In this document: positions 1 to 8,125 of the stretch, piece after piece
Position numbering within the stretch: position 1 is the first letter of the stretch
Layout of the letters: the number at the start of each line of letters is the position of its first letter
Assembly (NCBI RefSeq): GCF_001456155.1
Contig: NZ_CP013293.1
Location: forward strand, 1,488,001 to 1,552,000
Length of the DNA: 64,000 nucleotides
From: Chryseobacterium sp. IHB B 17019
GTDB lineage: Bacteria; Bacteroidota; Bacteroidia; Flavobacteriales; Weeksellaceae
Direction of reading: 5' to 3'
Made by a program: the position numbers and the translations under genes
The notes under the pieces: model-generated
What the model was told of the DNA's origin: nothing
Database searches by the model: none
Seen by the model: only the letters and a program-made list of their open reading frames with translations

Positions 1-41
1 AATAAAAAAACAGGTTCATAATTTTAAAATATTATATTTTG

Positions 42-113
42 TAACCTCACCAAGAATCGAACTTGGATCTAAAGTTTAGGAAACTTCTATTCTATCCATT
101 GAACTATGAGGCC
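42..113 (-). tRNA. tRNA-Arg (anticodon CCU)
   Basis: The minus strand folds into a complete cloverleaf of 72 nt. The acceptor stem begins GGCCTCA and pairs with TGAGGTT using two G-U pairs. The anticodon stem GAAGT/ACTTT carries the loop TTCCTAA, so the anticodon is CCU, which reads AGG (arginine). The T arm contains GTTCGATTC. The discriminator base is A at 42, and the CCA end is not encoded. It is read leftwards, out of the window. Confidence 0.93.
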
Positions 114-166
114 TATTGCTGTAAATTTATAAACTTATCTGTAAAAAATCAATAGGATAGTAAAAA

Positions 167-227
167 GAGATGAAAGAATCCGCTCTTTAGGAACGGATTC
201 AGTAGATAAATACATCTCATTTTTTTA
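167..227. terminator. Two-tier hairpin with T runs on both sides
   Basis: An inner 7-bp stem (GAATCCG at 176-182 with CGGATTC at 194-200) sits inside an outer 6-bp stem (GAGATG at 167-172 with CATCTC at 213-218). A T run follows at 220-227 on the plus strand, and the minus strand also has a T run after its outer stem. It looks like a bidirectional terminator. No annotated gene ends here, because the tRNA is read away from it, so the transcript it serves is unknown. Confidence 0.5.
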
Positions 228-239
228 ATTAGACAACAA

Positions 240-340
240 TAAAAAAGCACAGCCGACAATGCTGTGCTTAAATTTTTATAAATTTAATTGCGATTTCAAA
301 GCTGAAAAAAGCAAAATATGTTTCCACTTCAGTTTTATTT
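240..340 (-). ncRNA. Candidate small RNA of about 100 nt
   Basis: On the minus strand a promoter-like pair, TTG at 374-376 and TACATTTA at 346-353 separated by 20 nt, precedes about 100 nt with no useful open frame and then a strong terminator at 245-269. This gives the outline of an independent short transcript. The -7 box differs from TAnnTTTG in its last base, and no known RNA family was recognised, so this is only a candidate. Confidence 0.25.
245..275. terminator. Rho-independent terminator, bidirectional
   Basis: A perfect 9-bp stem, AAGCACAGC at 245-253 and GCTGTGCTT at 261-269, has a 7-nt loop. An A run lies on its left and a T run (272-276) on its right, so it can work on either strand. 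No annotated gene ends next to it. Confidence 0.65.
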
Positions 341-401
341 CATAGTAAATGTAGGAATAATTTTCTTTATAAACAATGAACTAAATGTTAAAATTCACAT
401 G

Positions 402-425
402 TTATCCACATTTTTTTGTGGATAA
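402..425. other. Inverted pair of perfect DnaA boxes in a gene-free region
   Basis: TTATCCACA (402-410) and its exact reverse complement TGTGGATAA (417-425) are separated by six T residues. Each is a perfect match to the bacterial DnaA-box consensus. They lie in the 526-bp gene-free stretch 114-639, which is AT-rich and holds hairpins but no gene that I can see. An origin, a DnaA-titration site or an incidental hairpin are all possible. dnaA itself is not in the window. Confidence 0.4.
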
Positions 426-639
426 GTGCCCCAAAAAGCTTTCTGTTGTTTTAATTAAGAAAAATATTAACTTTAAACCATTAAAATCTCTTTATAAATA
501 TTACCTATAAAACTCAGGACAAAATCTTCTAGCCTGAGAACTAAGGCCTGATTTTTCCGGGCCAAAATTATCTATTATCTTAAATCAAAAAGGCTTATTT
601 GCTAATTGCTAATTGGCCAATAACTATAAAGAGACAGTT

Positions 640-1278
640 ATGAAAACAAATACTATTGCCGTAATCGGCGGAACAGGAAAATCAGGAAAATATCTTGTTC
701 AGAATCTTTTACATAAAAACTATTCAATCAAATTACTACTAAGAAATCCTGAGAATTTCACCATTAAAAATCCTTTAGTTGAAATCGTAAAAGGCGATGC
801 AAGAGATTATGAATCAATCAATAATCTAATTAAAAATTGCAGCGTTGTAATAAGTACGCTTGGCCAGCCGAAAGACGAAAAATCAATTTTCAGTGATGCT
901 GCGGAAAACATTATCAGAGCAATGAATTTTAATGGGATTAAAAGATATATTGCAACAACCGGCTTGAGTGTAAATTCACCTTTTGACAGTAAAAATGAAA
1001 AAATGAAAATGGCAACCGACTGGATGTATCAAAATTACCCCGAAACCACAGAAGACAAGCAAAAAGAATACGAACTTCTCGCTGATAGTAACCTGGATTG
1101 GACTTTGGTAAGGCTTCCGCTAATCAATCTGACTTCGGAAAGTTTCAAAACCGAAACAAGCTTAGAAGACTGCAAAGGAGGAAATATCAGTGCAACAGAT
1201 CTTGCAGAATTTTTGGTTTCTCAAATTGATGATAAAACTTTTGTTCGGCAGAGTCCGTTTTTGTATAATATCCTTTAA
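640..1278 (+). CDS. NAD(P)-binding oxidoreductase, NmrA/SDR-like
   Basis: The product is 212 residues starting at the ATG at 640. A longer frame from a TTG at 613 exists, but the Rossmann strand begins directly after the 640 start. A glycine-rich dinucleotide motif (G10, G13 and G16 in GGTGKSG) lies at the N-terminus, followed by an alternating beta-alpha fold typical of atypical short-chain dehydrogenases that bind NAD(P)H. The classical YxxxK catalytic pair is not evident, as usual for the NmrA-like branch, which often acts as redox sensor or epimerase-like enzyme. The substrate is unknown. It is a monocistronic gene ending about 95 bp before a shared terminator with uvrA. Confidence 0.8.
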   Translation: MKTNTIAVIGGTGKSGKYLVQNLLHKNYSIKLLLRNPENFTIKNPLVEIVKGDARDYESINNLIKNCSVVISTLGQPKDEKSIFSDAAENIIRAMNFNGIKRYIATTGLSVNSPFDSKNEKMKMATDWMYQNYPETTEDKQKEYELLADSNLDWTLVRLPLINLTSESFKTETSLEDCKGGNISATDLAEFLVSQIDDKTFVRQSPFLYNIL

Positions 1279-1374
1279 ATACCAATTCCAGTAACTTTTT
1301 CCATAAATTCCACTTTTTTAAATGTGTGAATATTTGTGAAAGTATTTGTGATATTAGTCTTTAAACAAACAAAA

Positions 1375-1397
1375 AAGAGAGTCAAACCGACTCTCTT
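1375..1397. terminator. Bidirectional terminator between the oxidoreductase and uvrA
   Basis: A perfect 9-bp stem AAGAGAGTC (1375-1383) and GACTCTCTT (1389-1397) lies between two convergent genes. An A run precedes it, giving T residues on the minus strand just after the uvrA stop. Confidence 0.75.
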
Positions 1398-1404
1398 CTT
1401 ATTT

Positions 1405-4197
1405 TTAATTTTCCAGCTTTTCTTTTATATACTTTGCTGTATGGGATTTTTTATTTTTTGTGAGATCTTCCGGTGTTCCGGCAAAAACAACCTCGCCACC
1501 GTGTTTTCCAGCTTCCGGGCCAATGTCTATGATGTAATCTGCACATTTGATAATATCCGGCTGATGCTCAATAACAATCACGGAATGCCCCAGATCAATC
1601 AAAGCCTGCAAAGATTTCAGCAATTTTTGAATATCATGGAAATGCAAACCTGTCGACGGCTCATCAAAAACGAATAACGTTTTATCTGTCGTTACACCTT
1701 TTACCAGGAATGAAGCCAGTTTTACACGCTGTGCCTCACCGCCGGAAAGGGTAGAAGAGCTTTGCCCCAGCTGCAGATATCCAAGACCTACATCCTGTAA
1801 TGGCTTTAATTTCGTTACAATTTTATCTTCATTATTATCTTTGAAAAACTCAAGCGATTCATCAACAGTCATGTGAAGAATATCGGAAATATTTTTCTCG
1901 TCGTATCTTACATCCAGAATTTCGTTTTTAAAACGGGTTCCTTTGCAAACCTCGCATTCAAGCTCGATATCCGCCATAAACTGCATGGAAACATTGATCA
2001 CACCTTCACCCTTACATTCATCGCATCTTCCGCCATCCACATTGAAGGAAAAATGTTTCGGTTTGTAGCCCATCATTTTTGCCACCTTTTGTTTCGCAAA
2101 AAGATCACGAATATCATCGTAAGCTTTCAGATAGGTCACGGGATTGGATCTTGAAGATTTTCCGATCGGGTTTTGGTCAATAAGCTCAATATGCTTAATC
2201 AGCTTTTTCGGAAACTCTACAGAATCATAATCTCCTTTTTTTCCGCCCATTCCTAATTGAATCTGAATATCGTTCGTAAGGATTTCCTTCATTAAAGTAG
2301 ATTTTCCACTTCCAGAAACACCGGAAATCACCACCAGACTTTCCAGAGGAACATCAACGTCGATATTTTTAAGGTTATTTTGTCGGGCTCCTTTTATATT
2401 GATCCATTCCTTTGCTTTTCTGCGTTTTTCCGGAACTTTGATTTCTAGTCTTCCGGTCAGGTATTTTGACGTTAAAGTATCTGCACTTTTCAAGTCCTTA
2501 TAAACACCTGCAAAAACCAGTTCGCCACCGAGATATCCTGCTTCCGGACCAATATCAATAATATAATCCGCGGCTTTCATCACATCTTCATCATGTTCTA
2601 CAACAATTACTGTGTTACCCAGGTCACGAAGGTTTTTCAATACTTCAATTAAATTTTCAGTATCTCTTGAATGCAACCCGATTGACGGTTCGTCTAAAAT
2701 ATAAATAGACCCCACCAGGGAACTTCCCAAGCTCGTTGCAAGATTAATCCTCTGACTTTCACCACCGGAAAGGGTATTTGAAGTCCTGTTTATTGTTAAA
2801 TATCCCAGACCTACCTTTAATAAAAATTCAAGGCGGGTTGTGATTTCATATAATAATCTTTTTGCAACTTCCTGATCGTGTTCGGAAAGTTTTAAGCTGT
2901 TAATTAATGGAAAAAGCTCGTCCAAAGGAAGCTCAATCATCGACTGGATATTGTGTCCGTCAATTTTTACCCAGCTCGTTTCCTCTCGTAATCTAAGTCC
3001 TTCACAGGTCGGGCAAAGCGTCTTTCCGCGATAACGGGAAAGCATTACACGATACTGAATTTTGTATAAATTTTCCTCAAGCATCTTGAAGAAATTATTG
3101 ATCGATGGAAATGTACTTTTGCCGTCACCCTTCCAAAGATAGTTTTTCTGTTCTTTTGTTAATTGATGATAAGGCTTATGAATAGGGAAGTCTTTCGCTT
3201 TTTTAATAAAATCTTTTTTCCATTCGCTCATGCTTTCGCCTCTCCAGGAAACGACTGCGTCTTCAAAAATGGATAGTGTTTTGTTGGGAACCACAAGATC
3301 TTCGTCGATCCCGATAACTTTTCCGTAACCTTCACAAGTCGGACAAGCGCCATAAGGATTATTAAAACTGAAAAAATGTACATTGGGTTCAAGAAATTCT
3401 ATCCCGTCCAACTCAAACTTATTGGAAAATTCTCTTATTTTTCCGGTATCAGCATTCTTTAATGAACAATATCCGCGTCCTTCATAAAACGCCATCTGAA
3501 TAGAATCTGCCAGACGCTGCAAAAAGCTTTCATCTTCTTCGTAGGAAAAACGGTCGATTACCAGATTGATTTCCATATCTTTTTCGGGAGTGAACCCAAA
3601 ACTTTCCAGATCCTCAATTCCTGCTACATTTCCGTTGATTTCCAGTCTTGTGAAACCAGCCAGCTTTAAGACATTCAAATTTTCACCAAAATTTGCGATA
3701 TCATATTCCAATGGGGCGGTCAGTAAAAATGAAGTATCTTTTTTGGAAGCTTTAATGAAGTCTATCACATCAGAAACCGAATCTTTTTTTACTTCTTCAC
3801 CCGAAGCCGGAGAAAATGTCTTCCCGATTCTTGCGAAAAGAAGTTTCATGTAATCATAAATTTCCGTTGAAGTTCCCACTGTTGATCGCGGATTCGAGGA
3901 AATTACCTTTTGTTGGATTGCAATTGAAGGCGCCAAGCCTTTAATATCATCAACTTTAGGTTTTTCTAATTTTCCCAAAAACTGACGGGCGTAAGAGCTT
4001 AAACTCTCTACATATCTTCTCTGTCCTTCCGCATAAATTGTGTCGAAAGCCAGGGAAGATTTTCCGCTTCCGGAAACTCCTGTGATGACAATTAATTTAT
4101 TTTTCGGGATGAGTACATCTATGTGTTTCAGATTGTTAAGGTGTGCATTCTTAACGAAAATCTGCTTTTTTATATCTATATCTGTTGTATGAGCCAT
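1405..4197 (-). CDS. uvrA: UvrABC excinuclease subunit A
   Basis: At 930 residues it has the usual length and layout of UvrA, the damage-recognition ATPase of nucleotide excision repair. Two ABC ATPase halves are visible. The first has Walker A GVSGSGKSS at residues 40-48 and the signature LSGGESQR; the second has GVSGSGKST and LSGGEAQR, each followed by FDEPS- or LDEPS-type Walker B. Zinc-type CxxC pairs occur as CPTC (twice) and as CDEC...CEVC in the second half. The cysteine pair that would open the first zinc module of E. coli UvrA is absent (see findings). On the minus strand upstream, TAATTTTG (4215-4222) fits a -7 box. It is a single-gene transcript ending at the 1375-1397 hairpin. Confidence 0.97.
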   Translation of the reverse strand: MAHTTDIDIKKQIFVKNAHLNNLKHIDVLIPKNKLIVITGVSGSGKSSLAFDTIYAEGQRRYVESLSSYARQFLGKLEKPKVDDIKGLAPSIAIQQKVISSNPRSTVGTSTEIYDYMKLLFARIGKTFSPASGEEVKKDSVSDVIDFIKASKKDTSFLLTAPLEYDIANFGENLNVLKLAGFTRLEINGNVAGIEDLESFGFTPEKDMEINLVIDRFSYEEDESFLQRLADSIQMAFYEGRGYCSLKNADTGKIREFSNKFELDGIEFLEPNVHFFSFNNPYGACPTCEGYGKVIGIDEDLVVPNKTLSIFEDAVVSWRGESMSEWKKDFIKKAKDFPIHKPYHQLTKEQKNYLWKGDGKSTFPSINNFFKMLEENLYKIQYRVMLSRYRGKTLCPTCEGLRLREETSWVKIDGHNIQSMIELPLDELFPLINSLKLSEHDQEVAKRLLYEITTRLEFLLKVGLGYLTINRTSNTLSGGESQRINLATSLGSSLVGSIYILDEPSIGLHSRDTENLIEVLKNLRDLGNTVIVVEHDEDVMKAADYIIDIGPEAGYLGGELVFAGVYKDLKSADTLTSKYLTGRLEIKVPEKRRKAKEWINIKGARQNNLKNIDVDVPLESLVVISGVSGSGKSTLMKEILTNDIQIQLGMGGKKGDYDSVEFPKKLIKHIELIDQNPIGKSSRSNPVTYLKAYDDIRDLFAKQKVAKMMGYKPKHFSFNVDGGRCDECKGEGVINVSMQFMADIELECEVCKGTRFKNEILDVRYDEKNISDILHMTVDESLEFFKDNNEDKIVTKLKPLQDVGLGYLQLGQSSSTLSGGEAQRVKLASFLVKGVTTDKTLFVFDEPSTGLHFHDIQKLLKSLQALIDLGHSVIVIEHQPDIIKCADYIIDIGPEAGKHGGEVVFAGTPEDLTKNKKSHTAKYIKEKLEN

Positions 4198-4495
4198 AGT
4201 AAAATTAAGACTAACAAAATTACGAATTTTTAGCGGATTTTTTTGATTTAATTATACTCAAATTGAATGAATGTTTTTCACTTAATATTTCGATTTGATA
4301 TCAACTTTATAGCTTAAAACCTCGACAAATATTAGACTTATTATTGTGATAAAATATATTTACAAATATATTATTCATTGCATATAATTGATACTCAATG
4401 TTAAATTTTAAGATTTTTATGTTTTTTTAAGTTCAGACTATTGTTTTGTATTTTAAAATTATTTAAAATTGTATTCATAAATATGTAATATAGAA

Positions 4496-4546
4496 ATGAG
4501 AAAACTAATCAGAGATCTAGTTACACATTTAATGAGAAAAAGATAA
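4496..4546 (+). CDS. Possible 16-residue leader or small-protein ORF
   Basis: An ATG-started frame of 16 codons encodes a basic peptide, MRKLIRDLVTHLMRKR. It is followed 17 bp later by a strong terminator at 4564-4592, so the two may form a short transcript of their own ahead of the TonB-dependent receptor. The rest of the 472-bp gap 4198-4669 is very AT-rich and shows nothing else. A chance ORF is quite possible, since no family was recognised. Confidence 0.2.
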   Translation: MRKLIRDLVTHLMRKR

Positions 4547-4563
4547 CGAAATTACTTCCCAGA

Positions 4564-4592
4564 AGATGCAGTCCCCAACTGCATCTTTTTTT
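4564..4592 (+). terminator. Rho-independent terminator
   Basis: A perfect 9-bp stem AGATGCAGT (4564-4572) and ACTGCATCT (4578-4586) with loop CCCCA is followed by a run of seven T. It reads on the plus strand, yet no recognised gene lies upstream on that strand, apart from the 16-codon ORF at 4496. Confidence 0.75.
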
Positions 4593-4669
4593 ATGACAAC
4601 TATCATTTGTGTGTCTTCCCGAACTCCATTACTTTTGGGCTTGCGAAACTAATTGAGAATATTCTGATT

Positions 4670-6481
4670 ATGATAAGAAAAATAGGAAGTATTTTTTTCC
4701 TCGGAGCATTGTTTTTTGTTCAGGCACAGGAAAGATCAACTGATATTGAAACCATTGAAATTCAGGGAAAACTGATTTCCATACCTTATAAAATTGCCAA
4801 CCAGAATATTATGGTCATCACACGGGAAGAAATTCAAAATTCGCCGGCAAAAAGTATTGATGAAATCCTCCAGCAGATTCCGGGAATGGATATCAGAAGA
4901 AGGGGAGCCAATGGCGTACAGAGCGATCTTGGTTTCCGGGGAAGTTCGTTTGAGCAGGTACTTCTTTTGTTGAACGGAATCAGAATGAATGATTCTCAGA
5001 CCGGCCACAATTCCATGAATTTACCTATTGATCTGGAAGATGTGGAAAGGATAGAAGTGATAAAAGGTCCCGGAGCAAGGAGGTTTGGGCAAAATGCTTT
5101 TGCGGGAGTCATTAACATTATCACCAAAACCCATATTGGGAAAAGAGTGAAAATAAGTGCGGAAGGAGGAGACTACGAAAGCTATGGTTTCGGTATGAAT
5201 GCTCAATTGGGGAATGAAAAGTTTTCAAATTCCCTTCAGGCAAATACCAATTCCTCACAGGGCTATATGCACAATACCGATTATGAAATCAGGAATATTT
5301 TTTATCAGAGTAAATTAAATATAAAAAACGGCGACCTTAGATTGCAGGCTGGTTTTTCAGAGAAAAAATTCGGGGCAAACGGGTTTTATTCTTCACCGAA
5401 AGCTACAGAGCAATATGAGGAAACGCAGGCTTCTGTGGTTAGTCTGGCGCATCAGCAGACCTTCGGAAAACTAAAGTTTCATTCTAATATCTATTGGAGA
5501 AGAGGCCAGGATATGTATCTTTTTAACAGGGAAAAACCTGAAATTTATCGCAATATGCACATCGGGAATAATGTAGGCGGCGAGGTTAATTCCAGCTATG
5601 AATGGGGATTGGGAACAACGGGAGTTGGTGTTGAGCTGAGAAAGGAGTTTTTAGCGAGTAATAATTTGGGCGACAGAAACCGTTTTGTTTCGCAAGTTTT
5701 CTTTGAGCATCATTTTTCATTCTTTGACAAAAAATTGAATATCAGTCCGGGCTTTTCATGGGCAAATTATTCCAAGGAAGGAAATTTTTTCTATCCGGGA
5801 TTAGATGTTGGATATAGTTTTAATCAAAGTAATAAAATTTACGGAAATATTTCAAAGGTTTCGAGGGTTCCTACTTTTACAGACCTTTACTATGTAAGTA
5901 AAACAGAAGTAGGCAATGTCAATTTATTGCCTGAGAATGCCGTATCGGCAGAAGTTGGCTATCAGTTTCAGAATAAAAATTTGTTGGCTAAAATCAGTGG
6001 TTTTATGAGGAATTCCAGCAATTCGATCGACTGGATAAAAAACACTTTAGATGATCCTATCTGGTACGCTCAAAATGTGGGGAATATCAATACTAAAGGA
6101 ATAGAAATAGAGTTGAATCAAAGGGTTTTAAGCTGGCTTAAATATACGGCAGGATATACTTATCTTGATAATGAGTTTAAGGCTTCTGATGAGTTTGTTT
6201 CCCGATATGTTCTGGAAAACCTGAAGCATCAGTTTATAGCGAAACTAGAAACAAAATTCCTCAAAAATTTCACCAATGAAATTATTTATCGTTATAATGA
6301 AAGAGAAAATCTTGGCAGTTATAATCTTTTAGATGAAAAAATAAGTTTCGTTAAAAATGACTTTTCAGTGTATGTTTTAATCAATAATTTAACAAATACT
6401 TCATATACAGAAACTTTTGGGGTACAAATGCCGAAAAGATGGTTCCACGTGGGCTTTTCATATACTATTAATATTAATTAA
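4670..6481 (+). CDS. TonB-dependent outer membrane receptor
   Basis: The product is 603 residues from the ATG at 4670, which places a signal peptide ending in VQAQ at the N-terminus; an upstream in-frame extension to 4607 is implausible. A plug domain follows, with the hallmark sequence from the LQQIPGMDI segment through GFRGSSFEQVLLLLNG, VERIEVIKGPGARRFGQNA and GVINIITK. The rest is a 22-strand-type barrel ending in an aromatic/hydrophobic strand. Its length fits the small vitamin B12/siderophore receptor class (BtuB-like) rather than the roughly 1000-residue SusC class, and there is no SusD partner. The ligand cannot be told from sequence. A DUF2490 outer-membrane-like protein follows at 74 bp. 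Confidence 0.9.
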   Translation: MIRKIGSIFFLGALFFVQAQERSTDIETIEIQGKLISIPYKIANQNIMVITREEIQNSPAKSIDEILQQIPGMDIRRRGANGVQSDLGFRGSSFEQVLLLLNGIRMNDSQTGHNSMNLPIDLEDVERIEVIKGPGARRFGQNAFAGVINIITKTHIGKRVKISAEGGDYESYGFGMNAQLGNEKFSNSLQANTNSSQGYMHNTDYEIRNIFYQSKLNIKNGDLRLQAGFSEKKFGANGFYSSPKATEQYEETQASVVSLAHQQTFGKLKFHSNIYWRRGQDMYLFNREKPEIYRNMHIGNNVGGEVNSSYEWGLGTTGVGVELRKEFLASNNLGDRNRFVSQVFFEHHFSFFDKKLNISPGFSWANYSKEGNFFYPGLDVGYSFNQSNKIYGNISKVSRVPTFTDLYYVSKTEVGNVNLLPENAVSAEVGYQFQNKNLLAKISGFMRNSSNSIDWIKNTLDDPIWYAQNVGNINTKGIEIELNQRVLSWLKYTAGYTYLDNEFKASDEFVSRYVLENLKHQFIAKLETKFLKNFTNEIIYRYNERENLGSYNLLDEKISFVKNDFSVYVLINNLTNTSYTETFGVQMPKRWFHVGFSYTININ

Positions 6482-6554
6482 ATGTTAATAAATAATGAAC
6501 TAAAGTTAATATTACGAAATTGTTAATTAATTTACATTTGCAAAAATTTTTTAG

Positions 6555-7271
6555 ATGAAACTTTTCTTAAGTCTTAGTTTACTTTTAAGCCTTACTTTAT
6601 TAAAAGCTCAGGAACATATTTCCAGTTTTAATGCATTAACTCTTACGTATAAGTTTCATCCAAAATTTTTCCTGTATGCAGAAGGCCAGCTTCGTGGAAA
6701 TGAAGAATATACTTACCCGGATTATTATGAAATAAAAGGGGGAGTGGGATATTATCTTACTAAAAATCATAAGCCCTTTGTAGGTCTCGGAAGATATGTA
6801 ACTTACAAAAACCATAGCCTGAACCGTGAAGAGTTCCGTGTTTGGCTTCAGGATGTCATTGATTTAAAGAAAGGTATTGTAAAATTTGAAAACCGTCTGC
6901 GTGCGGAAAAGAGCTGGTTTTACGAGCCCAAAACAGACAAGTCTTCACAAAGAATGCGTTACCGTTACCGTCTGAATATCAGTGTTCCCCTAAACGCTAA
7001 AGAAGTGAAAAAAGGAACCGTTTTCGCTAACGTTTATGACGAAATTTTCCTTGTAAGCCCGATGAAACCTACTTTCGCCAGAAACAGGGTATATGGCGGA
7101 TTCGGTTATCAGATCGACGACCATTTCGGAATTGCATCGGGATATCTTTGGCAAAGGGAGTTCGATGCATCAGGAAACAAAAATCTTCATTTCGTTTATC
7201 TTGCTTTAAATATCAATATCGACGGTACAAATCATCCGGTGAGAACGTATGATTACCCGGGTGCGGATTAA
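6555..7271 (+). CDS. DUF2490 family protein, probable outer membrane barrel
   Basis: The 238-residue product opens with a signal peptide (LLSLTLLKAQ) and continues with short amphipathic beta segments alternating with charged turns, as in an 8-12 strand barrel. It matches the DUF2490 pattern, including a YAEGQLRG stretch near the N-terminus and a repeated FxNRLRxE/RxRYRLxxS signature. Family function is not established. A -7-like box TACATTTG lies at 6533-6540, 14 bp before the start, so it may have its own promoter although it follows the receptor closely. Its last four bases overlap the stop of the convergent HD gene. Confidence 0.8.
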   Translation: MKLFLSLSLLLSLTLLKAQEHISSFNALTLTYKFHPKFFLYAEGQLRGNEEYTYPDYYEIKGGVGYYLTKNHKPFVGLGRYVTYKNHSLNREEFRVWLQDVIDLKKGIVKFENRLRAEKSWFYEPKTDKSSQRMRYRYRLNISVPLNAKEVKKGTVFANVYDEIFLVSPMKPTFARNRVYGGFGYQIDDHFGIASGYLWQREFDASGNKNLHFVYLALNINIDGTNHPVRTYDYPGAD

Positions 7272-7714
7272 TATTTTTCTATCAGATAATGATAGGCCTT
7301 TAAATATTTGTTGAATCTTTTGATGTCTTTTTGAGTAAGCTCACGATTAACCCTTCTCAGATCCATATTATCACGAAGATCATTCAGTTTTACGGCTACA
7401 GCAAGCGGAGAACGTTCGGTTCTTTTCACAAAATCGTCGTAATCTTCATCAGGATCAAATTTTGTCAGACAGCTGATTGCAAAGATGATATATTCCGGGA
7501 AACCTTCGCTTCTCAGGTAATCGAGACTAAACTCGAGAGGATGATCTTCAACAACATCATGCAAAACCCCAACGATTTTTTCGTCCATCGTTTTACCGTA
7601 TTCCATTACCCTCATTACGTGGGCGATGTAGGGAGCGTGATATTTGTCGGTTTGTCCTTTGTGAGCCTTGTCGGCAATTTTTATAGCCCTATGGAGTAGT
7701 TCTTCTTTTGTCAT
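7268..7714 (-). CDS. HD domain phosphohydrolase, RelA/SpoT hydrolase-like
   Basis: At 148 residues this is a single metal-dependent HD domain. The motif H...R (HAPYIAHVMRVM), the HD pair in GVLHDVVEDH and the later KLNDLRDN are in the order seen in the ppGpp-hydrolase half of SpoT and in small alarmone hydrolases (MESH1-like). No synthetase, TGS or ACT domain is present. The inferred role is hydrolysis of a nucleotide such as ppGpp, but small HD proteins of this type vary in substrate. It overlaps the convergent DUF2490 gene by 4 bp. Confidence 0.8.
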   Translation of the reverse strand: MTKEELLHRAIKIADKAHKGQTDKYHAPYIAHVMRVMEYGKTMDEKIVGVLHDVVEDHPLEFSLDYLRSEGFPEYIIFAISCLTKFDPDEDYDDFVKRTERSPLAVAVKLNDLRDNMDLRRVNRELTQKDIKRFNKYLKAYHYLIEKY

Positions 7715-7742
7715 TATAAATAAAGTAGATTACAAAAATAAT

Positions 7743-7768
7743 AAATGCCCCAAAATATTGAGACATTT
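7743..7768 (-). terminator. Imperfect terminator related to the one at 8079
   Basis: AAATG (7743-7747) and CATTT (7764-7768) bracket a core CCCAAAATATTGAGA that closely resembles the core of the 8079-8103 hairpin. On the minus strand it lies downstream of the gene remnant at 7831-8028. Confidence 0.4.
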
Positions 7769-7830
7769 AACAAAATTTATTTACAGAAATTAATTCTGCT
7801 TAAAAAATATTGTAAAGAAGATTTCAACAA

Positions 7831-8028
7831 TTAGTTGATTTCCAAATGATCGGATTCAGCTCTTTGTTCCTGTGGCACACCATTTAAAATTTTAAATGGT
7901 GAATAATCTTTTTTAGATCCTCCCAATGTGGAATTTTTAGACCAAAATTCCTGATCATTACCTTTAAGCTTCTGATCTTTTTTGGATTCGTAATATTTTC
8001 GAAGCTTAGCAGTATCAATTTGTCTGGG
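7831..8028 (-). pseudogene. Remnant of a small hypothetical gene lacking its start
   Basis: A 65-codon open stretch on the minus strand ends in TAA at 7831-7833. It has protein-like composition, rich in K, D, E, S and Q with an internal EFWSKNSTLGGSKKDYSPF segment and PQEQRAE near the end. An in-frame stop lies directly upstream (8029-8031) and no usable ATG or GTG exists in the frame. The piece before the stop ends in three glutamine-type codons, as if a short secreted protein had lost its N-terminal half. The product is not recognised. The 411-bp gap 7715-8125 holds only this and two hairpins. Confidence 0.4.
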
Positions 8029-8078
8029 TTATTGCTGTTGTATTTTAAATTAAAAATAAGAAAAATTTAAATACAAAA

Positions 8079-8103
8079 AAACGTCCCAAAAATTGAGACG
8101 TTT
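8079..8103 (-). terminator. Terminator of the beta-oxidation operon
   Basis: AAACGTC (8079-8085) pairs with GACGTTT (8097-8103). Read on the minus strand, the stem is followed by a T run. It lies about 25 bp after the acyl-CoA dehydrogenase stop. Confidence 0.7.
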
Positions 8104-8125
8104 AAAAATCAAATTTATTATAAGA

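Noticed and set aside
613-1278. Longer TTG-started version of the oxidoreductase
   Set aside because: The Rossmann domain begins at the 640 ATG, and the extension overlaps a GCTAATT repeat-like stretch.
1336-1677. 113-residue frame opposite uvrA
   Set aside because: It runs antisense through the end of uvrA and the shared terminator, has no protein-like pattern and is explained by uvrA codon bias. The same holds for other frames opposite uvrA, ftsK, the RND pump and cmk-porQ.
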